Notes under the pieces: model-generated | Database searches by the model: none | What the model saw: only the letters and a program-made list of their open reading frames with translations | Told to the model about the DNA's origin: nothing | NCBI RefSeq assembly: GCF_014230055.1 | Contig: NZ_JACHVA010000023.1 | Span: forward strand, 1-36,822 | Direction: 5' to 3' | DNA length: 36,822 bases | Origin: Puniceicoccus vermicola | GTDB lineage: Bacteria > Verrucomicrobiota > Verrucomicrobiia > Opitutales > Puniceicoccaceae | Position numbers and translations under genes: made by a program | Shown here: positions 25,727 through 35,573 of the stretch, piece after piece | How positions within the stretch are numbered: the first letter of the stretch is position 1 | Layout: every line of letters begins with the position of its first letter

Positions 25727-25749
25727 ATCACTTCCTCTGTAAATTTGAT

Positions 25750-25786
25750 GAAGCCCGCATGACGAGACGTCATGCGGGCTTTTTTA
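25750..25786 (+). terminator. Rho-independent terminator after the barrel gene
   Basis: AAGCCCGCATGACG-AGA-CGTCATGCGGGCTT is a perfect 14-bp stem with a 3-base loop, followed by a T-run to 25785. It lies 24 bp past the stop at 25726. Confidence 0.93.
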
Positions 25787-25825
25787 CGAGAGTGCTTCGG
25801 GGTGCAGGAGTAATGGCAAAGGAGT

Positions 25826-26048
25826 GAGAGCTTCCAGCTCTCTTCCGTCAGCCGGGAAAACGGAGAGAGAATCTCCTCCCGTCGGTTGAAATGTATCGTC
25901 GCAAAAGTTCGGTGAGTCAGTGTGGAAGCGTTGCTTCAGCGCCCCCATTGCGTGTTTTCGGGTCCGCACCCCAAAAAACTCCCGGAATCCCAGGACCGCG
26001 CAGCTAAAGCTGAGCGGCTACTTCTTGTAGGGGAGTAGCTTTAGCTGC
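25826..26048. repeat. Intergenic hairpin elements
   Basis: GAGAGCTTCCAGCTCTC at 25826-25842 is a copy of the dispersed palindrome. A perfect 12-bp inverted repeat, GCAGCTAAAGCT (26000-26011) and AGCTTTAGCTGC (26037-26048), has a 25-bp loop; its arm resembles the GGCAGCTAAAGCAGCC motif in the 159-bp array. GCTTCAGCGCCC at 25933-25944 recurs at about 34304. The gap between the terminator and the helicase gene (25787-26148) holds no gene. Confidence 0.8.
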
Positions 26049-26148
26049 CCCCATCGCGTCGGTTCCGGAACGGCACCCCGGAAAACCTCCCGCAACCCAA
26101 AGACCGCACAGCTCCAGCATCTTTTGCGGCCTCTCATTAATCCGTCTC

Positions 26149-28224
26149 TTATCCTCGGCCCCTGTGCTTTCGAGGGAAACAGCGTTCCCAGTCGGCGCGA
26201 TTGAACCGGGTGAAGGTCGTTTTGGGGAGGGCTTCGACGAAGGCGCGTCCATATTCCTTGCGGAGTACGCGGGAGTCGAGAATGACGAGGCGACCGCGGT
26301 CGTCAACTTTGCGGATGAGGCGTCCTAACCCCTGACGAAACCGGAGGACGGCTTCGGGAAGGGATATTTCGAGGAAGGGGTGGCCGCCACGGTCGCGAAC
26401 GTATTCCTCGCGGGCCTGAAACACTGGATGGCTCGGATTCTCGAAAGGAAGCTTCGTCATAATGACCTGCGAGAGAGCAGGGCCGGGGACATCGATTCCG
26501 GTCCAGAAGGTCTCGGTGCCGAAAAGGACGCCGTTGCCCGCCTCGCGGAACTGGTCGAGAAGTTGGGAGCGAGTGCCGCCGGGGACTTGCTCGAAGAGAG
26601 GGCGCCCATGCGTGGCGAGACTCTCGCGGCAGATGCGAACGACGGCCGCGAGATCGCGGTAACTGGTGAAGAGGATTAGGCTGCCTCCCTCGATGGCGGT
26701 GGCCGCGCGGACGATACAGTCACTCCAATATTGGATGGTCGAGGGACTGGTTTGTCCGCCCGAGGCCGGGCAGTCAGTGGTAATCAGGATTTCGCAGTGA
26801 CGTTCGTAGTCGAAAGGGGAGGTCACGGCGCCGTGAGGCTGGCCGTCGGCCCCGATTCGGGCAAGAAAGGGGTCCATGCCTCCCGAGGTTGCAAGCGTGG
26901 CACTGGTGAGCGCAACCGAGGTGTTGCGGCGAAAGAGGATTTGACGGAGAACGGGTGCGAGGTCGATGGGAGCGCTGCGGAGGCTGATGATTTGGCGGGT
27001 TTTCCCGGTGCGTTCAACCCAGGGCACGTGGCCGTCAAAGTCGAGGGCGAGGAAGCGACCGAGGACCGTGCGGTAGCTATCGATCCGAAGTTGCTGGTCG
27101 CGAATCTCATCGGCCCGGGTCTCATCCTGCTCCTTGTAAGCGAGTGCCTTGAGCCGCTTGGTCAGTTCGAGAAGGGGCTCTTGGAATACGGGTTCTGTCC
27201 ACTCCCCCTCGGCGAGGCGGACTTGGTCCTTTTTGCCCAAAAGAGTGTGGGACGTCTGCTCGAAGAATTCACTGCAGGCGGCGAGGGCTTCGGCGACGAG
27301 TCGGCGGTCACCGGGGTTACCGATCTTTTTCAAAAAGCCCTTCTTCGTCTTTGGGTTGTAGAGAATGCGGAGGGCCCTCTCGACGGCATAACTCGAAACC
27401 GCCGCTCCGAGGTGGTTGGTGGCGATAATCGGAAGGGTGTGAGCCTCATCGACGACGACAAAGTCATTCGGGTAGAGGATGCCTGGCGTATCGCCACCGG
27501 GGCTCATGCCAGCCGCTATCAGGGAGAAGAGCAGGCTGTGGTTGAGAATGATTAGGTGAGCTTTCTGCACCTTCTGTCGGGCGGAGTGGAAAAAACAATT
27601 CTCGGCCGGGCAATTCTTGCGGTTGCAAGTGCTCGCATCGGCGTTGACCGCATCCCAGATGTCCGGGGGAATGGGGAAGTCCGTTTCCTGGCGAAGGCCA
27701 GTCTTCGTGTGGGTGGCCCATTCCGAAAGAGAATCGAGGGCCTGCTGATTCCCCTGATTGAAGAGGTCCGCACGCTCTTCGGCGGCCCGTACCAGCCGTT
27801 TCATGCAGACGTAATTGCCACGTCCGACTAAAAAGGCGGATTCAAATCCCGCATAGCGGTGGAGTTCGGGAACGGATTTGAAGAGGACCCGGCACTGCTC
27901 GATATCCTTCTCGCGAATCTGCTCCTGCAGGGAGATGGTGTGGGTCGAGACCAGAAAAGGGCGTTTGGAATCGACGGCGTAGATGATGCCCGGAACCAAA
28001 TAAGCTAAACTTTTGCCGACGCCCGTTCCGGCCTCAAAGATGATCGGGGCATCCATGGCGAAGGATTGGGCCACTCGAATTGCCATTTCTTCCTGCTGTG
28101 GACGATGTTCGAGGCCGAGTTTTACTTGTAGCCATCCGCCCTCGCCGAAGATTTTTTCCGTCAGCGCGACCATCCCGAAGCCGTTACGGGCGGGTGACTC
28201 GGAATCGTCGAGGATGCGGATCAT
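26149..28224 (-). CDS. DinG/XPD-family Fe-S DNA helicase
   Basis: A 691-residue superfamily-2 helicase. The start at 28224 is chosen because the 64 upstream in-frame codons look unlike protein. Walker A is AGTGVGKS (about 65-72) and the Walker B/DEAH box is VVVDEAH (256-262). Four cysteines (140, 200, 205, 210) between them have the spacing of the 4Fe-4S domain of XPD, DinG and Rad3. Motif VI is near the C-terminus (LRFRQGLGRLIR). Such enzymes unwind 5'-to-3' and act on R-loops, D-loops and damaged DNA. It stands alone, divergent from gcvT. Confidence 0.93.
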   Translation of the reverse strand: MIRILDDSESPARNGFGMVALTEKIFGEGGWLQVKLGLEHRPQQEEMAIRVAQSFAMDAPIIFEAGTGVGKSLAYLVPGIIYAVDSKRPFLVSTHTISLQEQIREKDIEQCRVLFKSVPELHRYAGFESAFLVGRGNYVCMKRLVRAAEERADLFNQGNQQALDSLSEWATHTKTGLRQETDFPIPPDIWDAVNADASTCNRKNCPAENCFFHSARQKVQKAHLIILNHSLLFSLIAAGMSPGGDTPGILYPNDFVVVDEAHTLPIIATNHLGAAVSSYAVERALRILYNPKTKKGFLKKIGNPGDRRLVAEALAACSEFFEQTSHTLLGKKDQVRLAEGEWTEPVFQEPLLELTKRLKALAYKEQDETRADEIRDQQLRIDSYRTVLGRFLALDFDGHVPWVERTGKTRQIISLRSAPIDLAPVLRQILFRRNTSVALTSATLATSGGMDPFLARIGADGQPHGAVTSPFDYERHCEILITTDCPASGGQTSPSTIQYWSDCIVRAATAIEGGSLILFTSYRDLAAVVRICRESLATHGRPLFEQVPGGTRSQLLDQFREAGNGVLFGTETFWTGIDVPGPALSQVIMTKLPFENPSHPVFQAREEYVRDRGGHPFLEISLPEAVLRFRQGLGRLIRKVDDRGRLVILDSRVLRKEYGRAFVEALPKTTFTRFNRADWERCFPRKHRGRG

Positions 28225-28430
28225 TCGGACTATCAAGAACACCGCTGGGAGGTTCTTCAATTGGAAAGATTGACTGGGGACTTCGGCGATGCGGTCTTTG
28301 TCACGAGGAAGCTTTCGGGAAAGAAGCCGATGGGGTCCGTTGCTCGCCCACTGGTTCCCCAAGAAGGCAGACCATTTACGATTCTCTTTCCCCTTGCCAT
28401 TTTTTGGGGGCTCCATGAATAGTTCCGACT

Positions 28431-29525
28431 ATGCCCAGCGAGGACTCTTCCGGATCAACTCTTTCACGTACACCCCTCTGCGAACTGCACAAGGCCGCAG
28501 GGGCGAGGATGGTCGATTTCGCTGGCTGGGAGATGCCGGTGTCCTATAGCGGAATTCTCGAGGAGCACCGGGCGGTGCGGGAGAACGTGGGATTATTCGA
28601 TGTCTCTCACATGGGTGAATTCGTTGTCCATGGCCCGCAAGCCGCAGAGTTTCTTGACCATCTGGTGACCAATCGCATTGCCGGATGCCCTCCCGGAAAG
28701 GCCATTTACAGTCCCATGTGCGATGAGAAGGGCGGGGTGGTCGATGACCTGATTGCCTACCGGAAAGCCGATGGTTCCTTTCTCGTTGTCGTCAACGCTT
28801 CGAATCGGGAGAAGGACTTTCAGTGGATGAAGGGACGCGTCGGGCTTTTCGATGTGGAGCTGCGTGACGATTCGGACGATTGGGCCCTTCTCGCCGTCCA
28901 GGGGCCGAAAGCCGAAGAGTATCTCTCGGGTCTAGGCTTTATTGGTCTAGGCGTTTTGAAGCGGTTTCACCTTGTCGGAATGGAGTGGCAGGGGTTGTCG
29001 CTGCTGGTGAGTCGCACAGGCTACACTGGCGAGGATGGTTTCGAAATTTTTGTTCCCGCGACTCAGGCCGTGGAGCTGGCTGAAGCCCTCTCGGCGGGAA
29101 AAGATCTGCCTTGGATTGGTCTCGGGGCTCGCGACAGCTTGCGTCTCGAAGCGGGTCTGCCGCTCTATGGTCACGAGATGAGCGAATCGATTTCCCCGGT
29201 TCAGGCCGGATTTGGCTGGGCCGTGAAGACGGACAAGGAGTCCTTTGTTGGACGTGATCCCCTCCGTTTTGAAAAAGAGATGGGGCCTGAGAAAAAGGTC
29301 CGCTTCTTCCTCGTTGATGACAAGCGAATCGCCCGGGAGGGGATGCCGATTGTGGCGGACGGACAGGAGATCGGAGTGGTCCTTTCCGGATCGAAAAGTC
29401 CCGTCCTGAACCAGCCGATTGGGTCGGCTTTGATCGATGCTTCTTTCGCTGGCGAGGAGGCGGCTGTCGAGTCGCGCGGAAAACAGTTGCCGATTCGTTT
29501 TGCCAAGGCACCCCTGCACCGGTAA
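28431..29525 (+). CDS. gcvT: Aminomethyltransferase, glycine cleavage T-protein
   Basis: A 364-residue T-protein, the typical length. The N-terminus has RTPLCELHKAAGARMVDFAGWEMP-type sequence (typical start of GcvT), then GLFDVSHMGE with the folate-binding region, and later RDSLRLEAGLPLYGHE, all family signatures. It transfers the methylene group from the aminomethyl-lipoyl of GcvH to tetrahydrofolate and releases ammonia. gcvH starts 18 bp downstream. gcvP is not in the window. No glycine riboswitch could be recognised in the 206-bp upstream gap. Confidence 0.97.
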   Translation: MPSEDSSGSTLSRTPLCELHKAAGARMVDFAGWEMPVSYSGILEEHRAVRENVGLFDVSHMGEFVVHGPQAAEFLDHLVTNRIAGCPPGKAIYSPMCDEKGGVVDDLIAYRKADGSFLVVVNASNREKDFQWMKGRVGLFDVELRDDSDDWALLAVQGPKAEEYLSGLGFIGLGVLKRFHLVGMEWQGLSLLVSRTGYTGEDGFEIFVPATQAVELAEALSAGKDLPWIGLGARDSLRLEAGLPLYGHEMSESISPVQAGFGWAVKTDKESFVGRDPLRFEKEMGPEKKVRFFLVDDKRIAREGMPIVADGQEIGVVLSGSKSPVLNQPIGSALIDASFAGEEAAVESRGKQLPIRFAKAPLHR

Positions 29526-29543
29526 TTCCAAATTAATAAGATT

Positions 29544-29930
29544 ATGAGCGAGATTCCCAAGGAACTGAAGTATACGAAAGAGCACGAGTGGGTCCGGATT
29601 GAGGACGGTTTTGCGATCGTCGGCATCACCGACCACGCGCAGGAAGCGCTTGGGGACATCACATTCGTCGAGCTCCCGGACGAAGGGGCCGAATACGAGG
29701 CGGGAGATACTTTCGGGGTCGTTGAATCCGTGAAGGCCGCCTCCGATATCTACTTGCCCATGAAGGGGACGGTTGAAGGGGTAAACTCCGATCTCGAAGA
29801 CGCTCCTGAAACCGTCAATTCCGACCCTTACGGTGAAGGTTGGCTGATCAAGGTAAAGGTGGAGGACACCGCGGAGTTGGAAGCCCTGTTGGATGCCGAT
29901 GCCTACGCCGAACTTTGCGAAAACGAGTAA
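29544..29930 (+). CDS. gcvH: Glycine cleavage system H protein
   Basis: A 128-residue lipoyl carrier protein. It begins [12 protein letters not shown], the usual H-protein opening, and the lipoylation site is Lys64 in [23 protein letters not shown] matches the conserved C-terminal part. It shuttles the aminomethyl group between P, T and L proteins in the cytoplasm. It follows gcvT with an 18-bp gap, and its last 38 bp overlap the annotated start of the next gene. Confidence 0.97.
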   Translation: MSEIPKELKYTKEHEWVRIEDGFAIVGITDHAQEALGDITFVELPDEGAEYEAGDTFGVVESVKAASDIYLPMKGTVEGVNSDLEDAPETVNSDPYGEGWLIKVKVEDTAELEALLDADAYAELCENE

Positions 29931-32124
29931 GGCTTTCGGGCGGTTCGCCGCGCTTTTTCTGATTCTTTCGGTCTGGCTCCCGCTGCTGGGTGAGGCAGCC
30001 GAAGAGATTGCCGATGGGGTGTGGGTCGCATCGCCCCCGGGTTGGGCGGAGTCGAAGGAGGATTTTACTCCGGGCGATAGTCCTCCCTACGCCGAAGGAG
30101 GGATTTTTTATCACCGCACGGCCGATCACTTCCGGCCGGATGAGGATTCGATCTTTTCCCGGGTGGTCTACGAATTTCAATCGAAGGCCGGACTCGAGGA
30201 CAACGCGACCCTCAGCTGGAATGTGGATCCGGAGTTTGAGGAAATTCGTCTACACTGGATCCGGGTCTATCGGGAGGGACGGTGGATTGACCTTCTCCCA
30301 GAGATCGACCTTGAGGTGGTTGACGCCCGAACGGATGTGCGCACCTGGTATTACGATAATTCGAAAGATGTCCGGGTCATTCTCGAAGGAGTCCAGGTTG
30401 GGGATATTCTCGATTATGGGTTTACGCGAACCGGATCCAATCCGATCGTGAAGGACCATTTCTCCGATTCGGCTTCGCTCGGGTTTTCCGTCCCGGTCGG
30501 GTCAATCGACATCCGCCTCGATTGGCCGAAGGATCGTGGGGAACTGCAGTATCGCACGTATCCGACCCGAATTCCGCCTGAGATTTACGAGAACGACGGA
30601 TATGAGGTCTATCAATGGAGTATCGAGGACTCTGAGGCGGTAATTTTGGATTCCCGTCTGCCCCAGGGCTACGAGGTTCTCCCTTGGGTGCAATTTTCGG
30701 ATTGGCCGGGATGGGGCGCGGTTGCGCAATGGGCCGTCGACCTCTATCCGCTCGATCAGGAGTTGCCGCCACTACTGGTCAAGGAGGCGGGCAAAATTGA
30801 GAAAGCCGGAGGGACTCCGTTGATGAAGGCAACGAAGGCACTTCAGTTCATTCAGGATGTCATCCGGTACGTTTCGATCCCCGTGGGACCGCATTCCTAT
30901 CAACCCTATCCACCGGAGACGATTGCAGCGCGGCGGTACGGTGATTGTAAGGATAAAAGCCTTCTCCTCGTTCTTCTCCTGCGGAAGCTGGGCATCGATG
31001 CGGATCTCGTCCTCGTGAGCACCGATGATCGTCAACTCCTGCGTCGCCGTCTGCCCACCCAAGCCGCTTTTGACCATGTGCTTGTCCAAGCAATTATCGA
31101 GGGTGAGACGATTTGGATGGACCCGACGGACAGCCACGAGGGCGGGGTGCTGCCGATGCGGTATTTTTCGGATTTTGGGTATGGTCTGGTTATTTCCCCC
31201 GATACGACCGATCTCGCAGCCAAAGTGGGCCCGCAAGGGAGAGACGGGGCTCTGGCCTCGACGACCGAATCGTTCTATTTCGAGGATTTTGCGAAACCGG
31301 TGAAGCTCGTTGTCGATTCGATCTACGAAGGGCGCAACGCGGATAACCTGCGCTGGGATCTCGCCACGGACGGGCTCGATTCGTTCGCTCGGGCCTATAC
31401 CAACTACTACGCCAGTCTCTATGACGTCATCCCGGAAGCCCAGCCTCTGGCGGTGGAGGATGAGCGGGAAATGAATCAGGTGCGAATCGTTGAAGAATAT
31501 GGGTTGCCAACTCTTTTCCCATCCGAAGAAGACAGCGAAACGACCGTCTGCAATTTTTCGGCCCAGATCATTGCCGACCAGATTCCGGAACCATCGGAGA
31601 AGATTCGTTCAGGACCCTTTGCCTTGCCGAGGCCTCTTCATCAGATTCAGACGATTGAGATTCATCTTCCGGATGATTCCGATTTCGGGGCAGAGGATTT
31701 TTCGATGGAGAACCAGTGGTTCCGTTACGATTTCTCCGTGAGCCAGAACGAGAGGGTCCTGCGGATCCATCATGATTTCGAAATCCTCTCCGATTTCGTT
31801 CTCCTGGAGGATATCGATGCCTACCAGAAGAAAGTCGATGAGATGAAGGACTACCTGGATTACTATATTGAGGTCAATCTGGGTGACTCCTGGCCAGAGA
31901 AGCCTCCCGGCTTCCTGAAATCGCTGGGCATCGCCTTTTCGCAACCCGCCTCCGAATCTGAGGCGAGTGATGATTCTTCGGAGGGAACGGGTCAGGCAGT
32001 CGGCCCGGATTCAGGAGCCAGTCTGGAAAAGGGTGTCTCCCGCGCCGAAGCCTTGGGTTTCTCGGTGGTTTCCTTTTTCGCCGGTGTGGCCTGGGCAGCC
32101 TTTCTCTGGCGTCGCAAGTCGTAG
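29893..32124 (+). CDS. DUF3857 and transglutaminase-like membrane protein
   Basis: A 743-residue exported protein. The signal sequence (about 16-36) is followed by a DUF3857 beta-rich domain (about 60-280) and a transglutaminase-like core. The catalytic triad is visible: Cys352 in [10 protein letters not shown], His395 in AFDHVLV, Asp410 in WMDPTD. A beta domain follows, then a Ser/Glu-rich linker and a C-terminal transmembrane helix (about 720-738) ending RRKS. DUF3857-transglutaminase proteins are common in Bacteroidetes and Verrucomicrobia, with unknown substrates; periplasmic peptide cleavage or crosslinking is inferred from the triad. The start lies 38 bp inside gcvH, so it is probably in the same transcript; Met3 (29899) is equally possible. 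Confidence 0.88.
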   Translation: MPMPTPNFAKTSKAFGRFAALFLILSVWLPLLGEAAEEIADGVWVASPPGWAESKEDFTPGDSPPYAEGGIFYHRTADHFRPDEDSIFSRVVYEFQSKAGLEDNATLSWNVDPEFEEIRLHWIRVYREGRWIDLLPEIDLEVVDARTDVRTWYYDNSKDVRVILEGVQVGDILDYGFTRTGSNPIVKDHFSDSASLGFSVPVGSIDIRLDWPKDRGELQYRTYPTRIPPEIYENDGYEVYQWSIEDSEAVILDSRLPQGYEVLPWVQFSDWPGWGAVAQWAVDLYPLDQELPPLLVKEAGKIEKAGGTPLMKATKALQFIQDVIRYVSIPVGPHSYQPYPPETIAARRYGDCKDKSLLLVLLLRKLGIDADLVLVSTDDRQLLRRRLPTQAAFDHVLVQAIIEGETIWMDPTDSHEGGVLPMRYFSDFGYGLVISPDTTDLAAKVGPQGRDGALASTTESFYFEDFAKPVKLVVDSIYEGRNADNLRWDLATDGLDSFARAYTNYYASLYDVIPEAQPLAVEDEREMNQVRIVEEYGLPTLFPSEEDSETTVCNFSAQIIADQIPEPSEKIRSGPFALPRPLHQIQTIEIHLPDDSDFGAEDFSMENQWFRYDFSVSQNERVLRIHHDFEILSDFVLLEDIDAYQKKVDEMKDYLDYYIEVNLGDSWPEKPPGFLKSLGIAFSQPASESEASDDSSEGTGQAVGPDSGASLEKGVSRAEALGFSVVSFFAGVAWAAFLWRRKS

Positions 32125-32279
32125 GCGGCACTCTCCCGGGATCTTCTTTTCGGTGGGAAAACCGTTTTCTCCGGAGAATCTGGAATTCCAACGCCACTGG
32201 AAACCACCTGGGGCGGTTTGCAGCAAAGCTGCGACTTTCCGTTTGCCCGGGGTCGCGGAGTCATTCACCGTTTTCCCTT

Positions 32280-33086
32280 ATGAGTTTTCTACAGATGGAA
32301 GATCGCACTTATCTGGTCTTTGGCGTGGCCAACCGGAAGAGTGTGGCTTGGGCAATTGCCCGCGAGCTTGAAGCCGCTGGGGCAAAGGTGATCTATAGCG
32401 TCCGCTCCGAGAAGCGGAAGGAGAGTCTCGCCAAGCTGTTGGGGGACCGTCCGTGCCACATTTGCGATGTGGAAGAAGAAGGCGCAGTGGAGCGTCTAGC
32501 GGAAGAAATTGGATCGGATACTCTCCTCGACGGGATCGTTCACTCCATCGCCTTTGCGGACTACAGCGAAGGATTCCGCCCCTTTCACGAAACCGGTCGA
32601 AAGCAATTTTTACAGGCGACCCAGATCTCGGCTTTTTCTCTTTCGGAAATCGCCAATGCATTCAGTGAATCCCTTAAACCCGATGCTTCGGTGGTCTCCA
32701 TCGGCATCTCGACAACGGAGCTGACGGCGGAAAATTACGGGTACATGGGGCCGGTGAAAGCCGCCCTCGAAGCGGTGAGCCGCAACCTCGCCAAGTCATT
32801 CAGCGCCTTTTCGGAGGTGCGGTTCAATACCGTAAACTCGGGACCCCTGAAGACCAGCGCTTCGGCAGGCATTCCCGGCTATCTCGACAACTATCTTTAC
32901 GCCGAGAAAATGACCCTGCGTAAGCGCGCGCTCGCAACCCGTGAAGTGGCCGATACTGCCATTTTCCTCCTCAGTCCCCGTTCCTCGGGAATCAACGGTC
33001 AGGGGATTGTCGTCAACGCCGGGATGGACACCAACTACTTCGACAAGGAATTGGTCGAGCGAACCATGCGCGGTGATGCAGTTTAA
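32280..33086 (+). CDS. fabI: Enoyl-ACP reductase, FabI type
   Basis: A 268-residue short-chain dehydrogenase-like enzyme. The N-terminus [17 protein letters not shown] is the FabI-type NAD-binding opening (GVANxxS rather than TGxxxGxG). The active site is Tyr153 and Lys160 in [14 protein letters not shown], with the Tyr-x6-Lys spacing of FabI. It reduces trans-2-enoyl-ACP in the last step of each fatty acid elongation cycle. A start at Met6 (32295) is possible. Its end overlaps the FabH-like start by 11 bp, so the two are probably co-translated. Confidence 0.93.
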   Translation: MSFLQMEDRTYLVFGVANRKSVAWAIARELEAAGAKVIYSVRSEKRKESLAKLLGDRPCHICDVEEEGAVERLAEEIGSDTLLDGIVHSIAFADYSEGFRPFHETGRKQFLQATQISAFSLSEIANAFSESLKPDASVVSIGISTTELTAENYGYMGPVKAALEAVSRNLAKSFSAFSEVRFNTVNSGPLKTSASAGIPGYLDNYLYAEKMTLRKRALATREVADTAIFLLSPRSSGINGQGIVVNAGMDTNYFDKELVERTMRGDAV

Positions 33087-34110
33087 GAATACCCGGATTG
33101 CGGCCATCGCCCACGTCCTCCCGGAGGAAATCATCACCTCCGATGAGGTGGAAAACCGCTTGGCGCCGGTCTACGAACGACTACGCCTCCCTGGCGGACG
33201 ACTCGAGCTCATGACCGGAATTCGGGAACGTCGGGTTTGGCCTGCCAAAACCCGTCCCTCTGACGCCAGCAGCGCTGTCGGTAAAGCCGTCCTCGCCAAG
33301 GTGCCAGACCTCCCTCCCGTCGATCTCCTGGTACATGCCGCTGTCTCCCGCGATCGCCTCGAGCCCGCCACTGCCGCCTACGTCCACAAGAGTCTGCAGC
33401 TGCCCCGGCATACCCAGATTTTCGACCTCTCGAACGCCTGCCTCGGTTTTCTGAACGCAATGGTCACCGCGGGTGGAATGATTGAGAGCGGGCTGATCCG
33501 CACTGCGCTCATCGTTTCGGGCGAGAACGGACGGCCGCTCCTCGAAGAAACGATCAAAACCCTTTTAGCCGGCGATCTGACCCGCAAAACCATCAAGCCC
33601 TTCTTCGCCAACCTGACGATCGGTTGTGGGGCCGTAGGGATGGTTCTCTGCCATCGCGACCTCATGCCCGACGATGGTTTTGGAGACCTCGATTTCGGCG
33701 TTTCCGGCACCGACGGCAATTTCTCGAACCTTTGCGAAGGGGACAGCTCGGCGGGTGGGGGTCTCGTCATGCAGACCGACTCGGAAGCGCTTCTCGAAGC
33801 GGGTATCGGCCTAGCCGCCGACACCTGGAAGAACTTTTGCGAGAACGATCCCTCCGGGGACCGCTTCGACCGGATCATCACCCATCAGGTCGGCAAGACT
33901 CACCAGCGCCGCCTCCACGAAGCCCTGGAGATCGATCCGTCCCTCGATTATCCCAGCTATCCAATTCTCGGCAACGTCGGCTCCGTAGCTTGTCCGATCA
34001 CCCTGTCTCTCGCTGAAGAAGACGGAGCCCTCCCGTCAGGCGGACGCGTGGCCCTCCTTGGCATCGGCAGCGGCCTTAGCTCGGTCATGCTGGCCTTGCG
34101 GAAACGGTAG
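33076..34110 (+). CDS. FabH-like 3-oxoacyl-ACP synthase III
   Basis: A 344-residue thiolase-fold enzyme. The catalytic triad Cys122 (NACLGF), His270 (ITHQVG) and Asn300 (GNVGSVA) is complete, as in FabH. The start at 33076 overlaps fabI by 11 bp; a longer open frame upstream only reads fabI in another frame. FabH starts fatty acid synthesis by joining acetyl-CoA and malonyl-ACP. Relatives include OleA and other beta-ketoacyl synthase III enzymes with different acyl donors, and divergence (for example GETIKT-like inserts) leaves the donor open. The link with fabI supports a fatty acid role. Confidence 0.9.
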   Translation: MQFKNTRIAAIAHVLPEEIITSDEVENRLAPVYERLRLPGGRLELMTGIRERRVWPAKTRPSDASSAVGKAVLAKVPDLPPVDLLVHAAVSRDRLEPATAAYVHKSLQLPRHTQIFDLSNACLGFLNAMVTAGGMIESGLIRTALIVSGENGRPLLEETIKTLLAGDLTRKTIKPFFANLTIGCGAVGMVLCHRDLMPDDGFGDLDFGVSGTDGNFSNLCEGDSSAGGGLVMQTDSEALLEAGIGLAADTWKNFCENDPSGDRFDRIITHQVGKTHQRRLHEALEIDPSLDYPSYPILGNVGSVACPITLSLAEEDGALPSGGRVALLGIGSGLSSVMLALRKR

Positions 34111-34804
34111 GAGCAGTGCTCATCTAGTCGGGCAGGAGGAAGTCTTCGGCCGCGATGGGGCTTTCAAGGTTCTCGGGAATAGAGTGAGAGCTACATCTTC
34201 ATTCTGAAAACGTTGATTCCTGACGATCGAGCGGAGTGAATACTCAACGTTTTCAGCGGAACCTAGTCATCTATTAAGCGAAAGGAAAACGGTGGCTGGG
34301 TGGCTTCAGCGCCCACCGGGATGGGCGGGGGCCTAGGCGATCGAGTCCAAATCGCAAGGTCGCCTGCAATTTTCCAACCGAGAGGAATTCGCCGATCTTT
34401 CGATCTCTTGCCACGGAGGAATAACGTTTCGGCAAAAATTCTGGTGTAAGATATGCGGCCTATGGGGAAGGGGGGAATGGGTTCTCTTTTTCGCTATTGA
34501 ATTCCTTACGAGATTGGTAAGGGGCATAAACCGAAAAGGTATGATACTCCGGCGAGAATCGAGTTTGGATTGACCTTCGATCTGCTCCGGAATTACGCTT
34601 TTGCTGGATCGATAGATGTACCGTTGCAACCGACTTCGCCGCTTATTGTAAATACTGTAATTTTTGTTAAACTCCTGATAGGCAACCTTTAATGGATTTT
34701 TTTATCCTACGTTTTTTGGGGCATTTTCGTCTGCGAATGGATCCGCAGGACCTCCGGGATATTCGAAACGGAGTTACGCAAATAACACTTTCTGACCAAA
34801 TAAA
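34111..34804. other. AT-richer intergenic region with a long inverted repeat
   Basis: 694 bp without a supported gene. A perfect 13-bp inverted repeat, CTGAAAACGTTGA (34204-34216) and TCAACGTTTTCAG (34244-34256), encloses 27 bp. A decayed relative of the GAGAGCT element (GTGAGAGCTACATCTTC) lies at 34184-34200. From about 34440 the sequence is clearly more AT-rich than upstream. TTGTTA at 34664-34669 and TTTAAT at 34688-34693 could form a promoter for the acetyltransferase; weak. Confidence 0.6.
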
Positions 34805-35323
34805 ATGATCAAGATCCGCAGAATCCGTATCGGTGAATTCGATCTCTACCGGAAGGTTCGATTAAGAGCCCTCAAGGAGGATTCATACGCTTTCTGTGCA
34901 ACTTACGAGTCGGCACTTGAAAGAACCGAAGAGAAGTGGCGAGACCAAGCCGACAAGGCAGCGGAGGGATCCGACCAAGCCATATTCATCGCTTTTTGCG
35001 GTGGCGACCCAGTGGGTCTATCAGCGGTTTACAAAGACAAGAGGAAAGAGGACGAAGCCGAGGTTTTTCAGGTTTGGGTAAGCGCTGAGTCTAGGGGAAC
35101 CGGGTTGGGAAAGAGAATCATGGATTCGGTTCTCGAATGGTCAAAGAGCTCTGGGTACAAGCGGATCATCGCTACCGTTGCGAATACGAACAAAAAAGCT
35201 ATAGGATTCTATGAAAACTATGGGTTCGAAAAGAAGCTCGAGGATTCCGAGGAAACAAAAATGGCAATGGAAATTGGGTCGAAAAAGTCGGCCCATGCAA
35301 CTCGTGCAAGGGCTCGCGTATGA
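34805..35323 (+). CDS. GNAT-family N-acetyltransferase
   Basis: A 172-residue protein with GNAT layout. The acetyl-CoA-binding motif A is VFQVWVSAESRGTGLGKRIM (about 86-105; R/Q-x-x-G-x-G as RGTGLG). Motif B follows with VANTNKKAIGFYENYGF (about 125-141). It should acetylate an amine from acetyl-CoA; the substrate is unknown, with small-molecule or ribosomal-protein targets both possible. Its stop overlaps the start of the GxxExxY pseudogene by 4 bp. Codon use and base composition look AT-richer than the genes to the left, consistent with later gain. Confidence 0.88.
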   Translation: MIKIRRIRIGEFDLYRKVRLRALKEDSYAFCATYESALERTEEKWRDQADKAAEGSDQAIFIAFCGGDPVGLSAVYKDKRKEDEAEVFQVWVSAESRGTGLGKRIMDSVLEWSKSSGYKRIIATVANTNKKAIGFYENYGFEKKLEDSEETKMAMEIGSKKSAHATRARARV

Positions 35324-35573
35324 CTTTCGACGTTCGAAAAAGTCACTCCGAAGAGCACGATGGGAAGAGGTTCGAGGAGCTCTCTCGGCAGATTCTCGGA
35401 TGTGTAATTGATGTACATCAGCGGGGCTGCTCGAATCTTCCTTTCCGGGCTGCCTGAGCAGGGAATTAGAGTTGGCTGGTATAGGTCATGAGTGCGAAGC
35501 ACCTCTCCCAATCGAATATAAGGGAATCTCTCTGGAATGCGGTTATCGTGTGGATAATTTTAATAGCGAGACC
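35320..35573 (+). pseudogene. GxxExxY-family protein, frameshifted and IS-interrupted
   Basis: The frame from ATG 35320 gives FEELSRQILGCVIDVHQRG and then a stop at 35455-35457. From about 35427 another frame continues the family: LLESSF, then SRELELAGIGHECEAP, then IEYKGISLECGYRVD. Joined, these match GxxExxY-type small proteins (IGxxxEVH...GxLLEsxY...Y+G..L..GYR.D). A deletion near 35425 removed a few residues (the LGPG turn) and shifted the frame. The homology stops at about 35555 and the IS begins shortly after, so the C-terminus is lost or lies past the element. The family has no settled function. Confidence 0.75.

Noticed and set aside
28225-28416. 64-residue N-terminal extension of the helicase
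   Set aside because: Composition is unlike protein, and the family opening matches the start at 28224.
28225-28430. Glycine riboswitch upstream of gcvT
   Set aside because: I could not find the conserved paired aptamer core by eye in this 206-bp gap; a covariance-model search would settle it.
32941-33075. 45-residue extension of the FabH-like protein
   Set aside because: This is fabI read in another frame; the family starts at 33076.
34333-34629. 98-codon frame on the minus strand in the AT-rich gap
   Set aside because: No recognisable motif, odd composition and no neighbour support.
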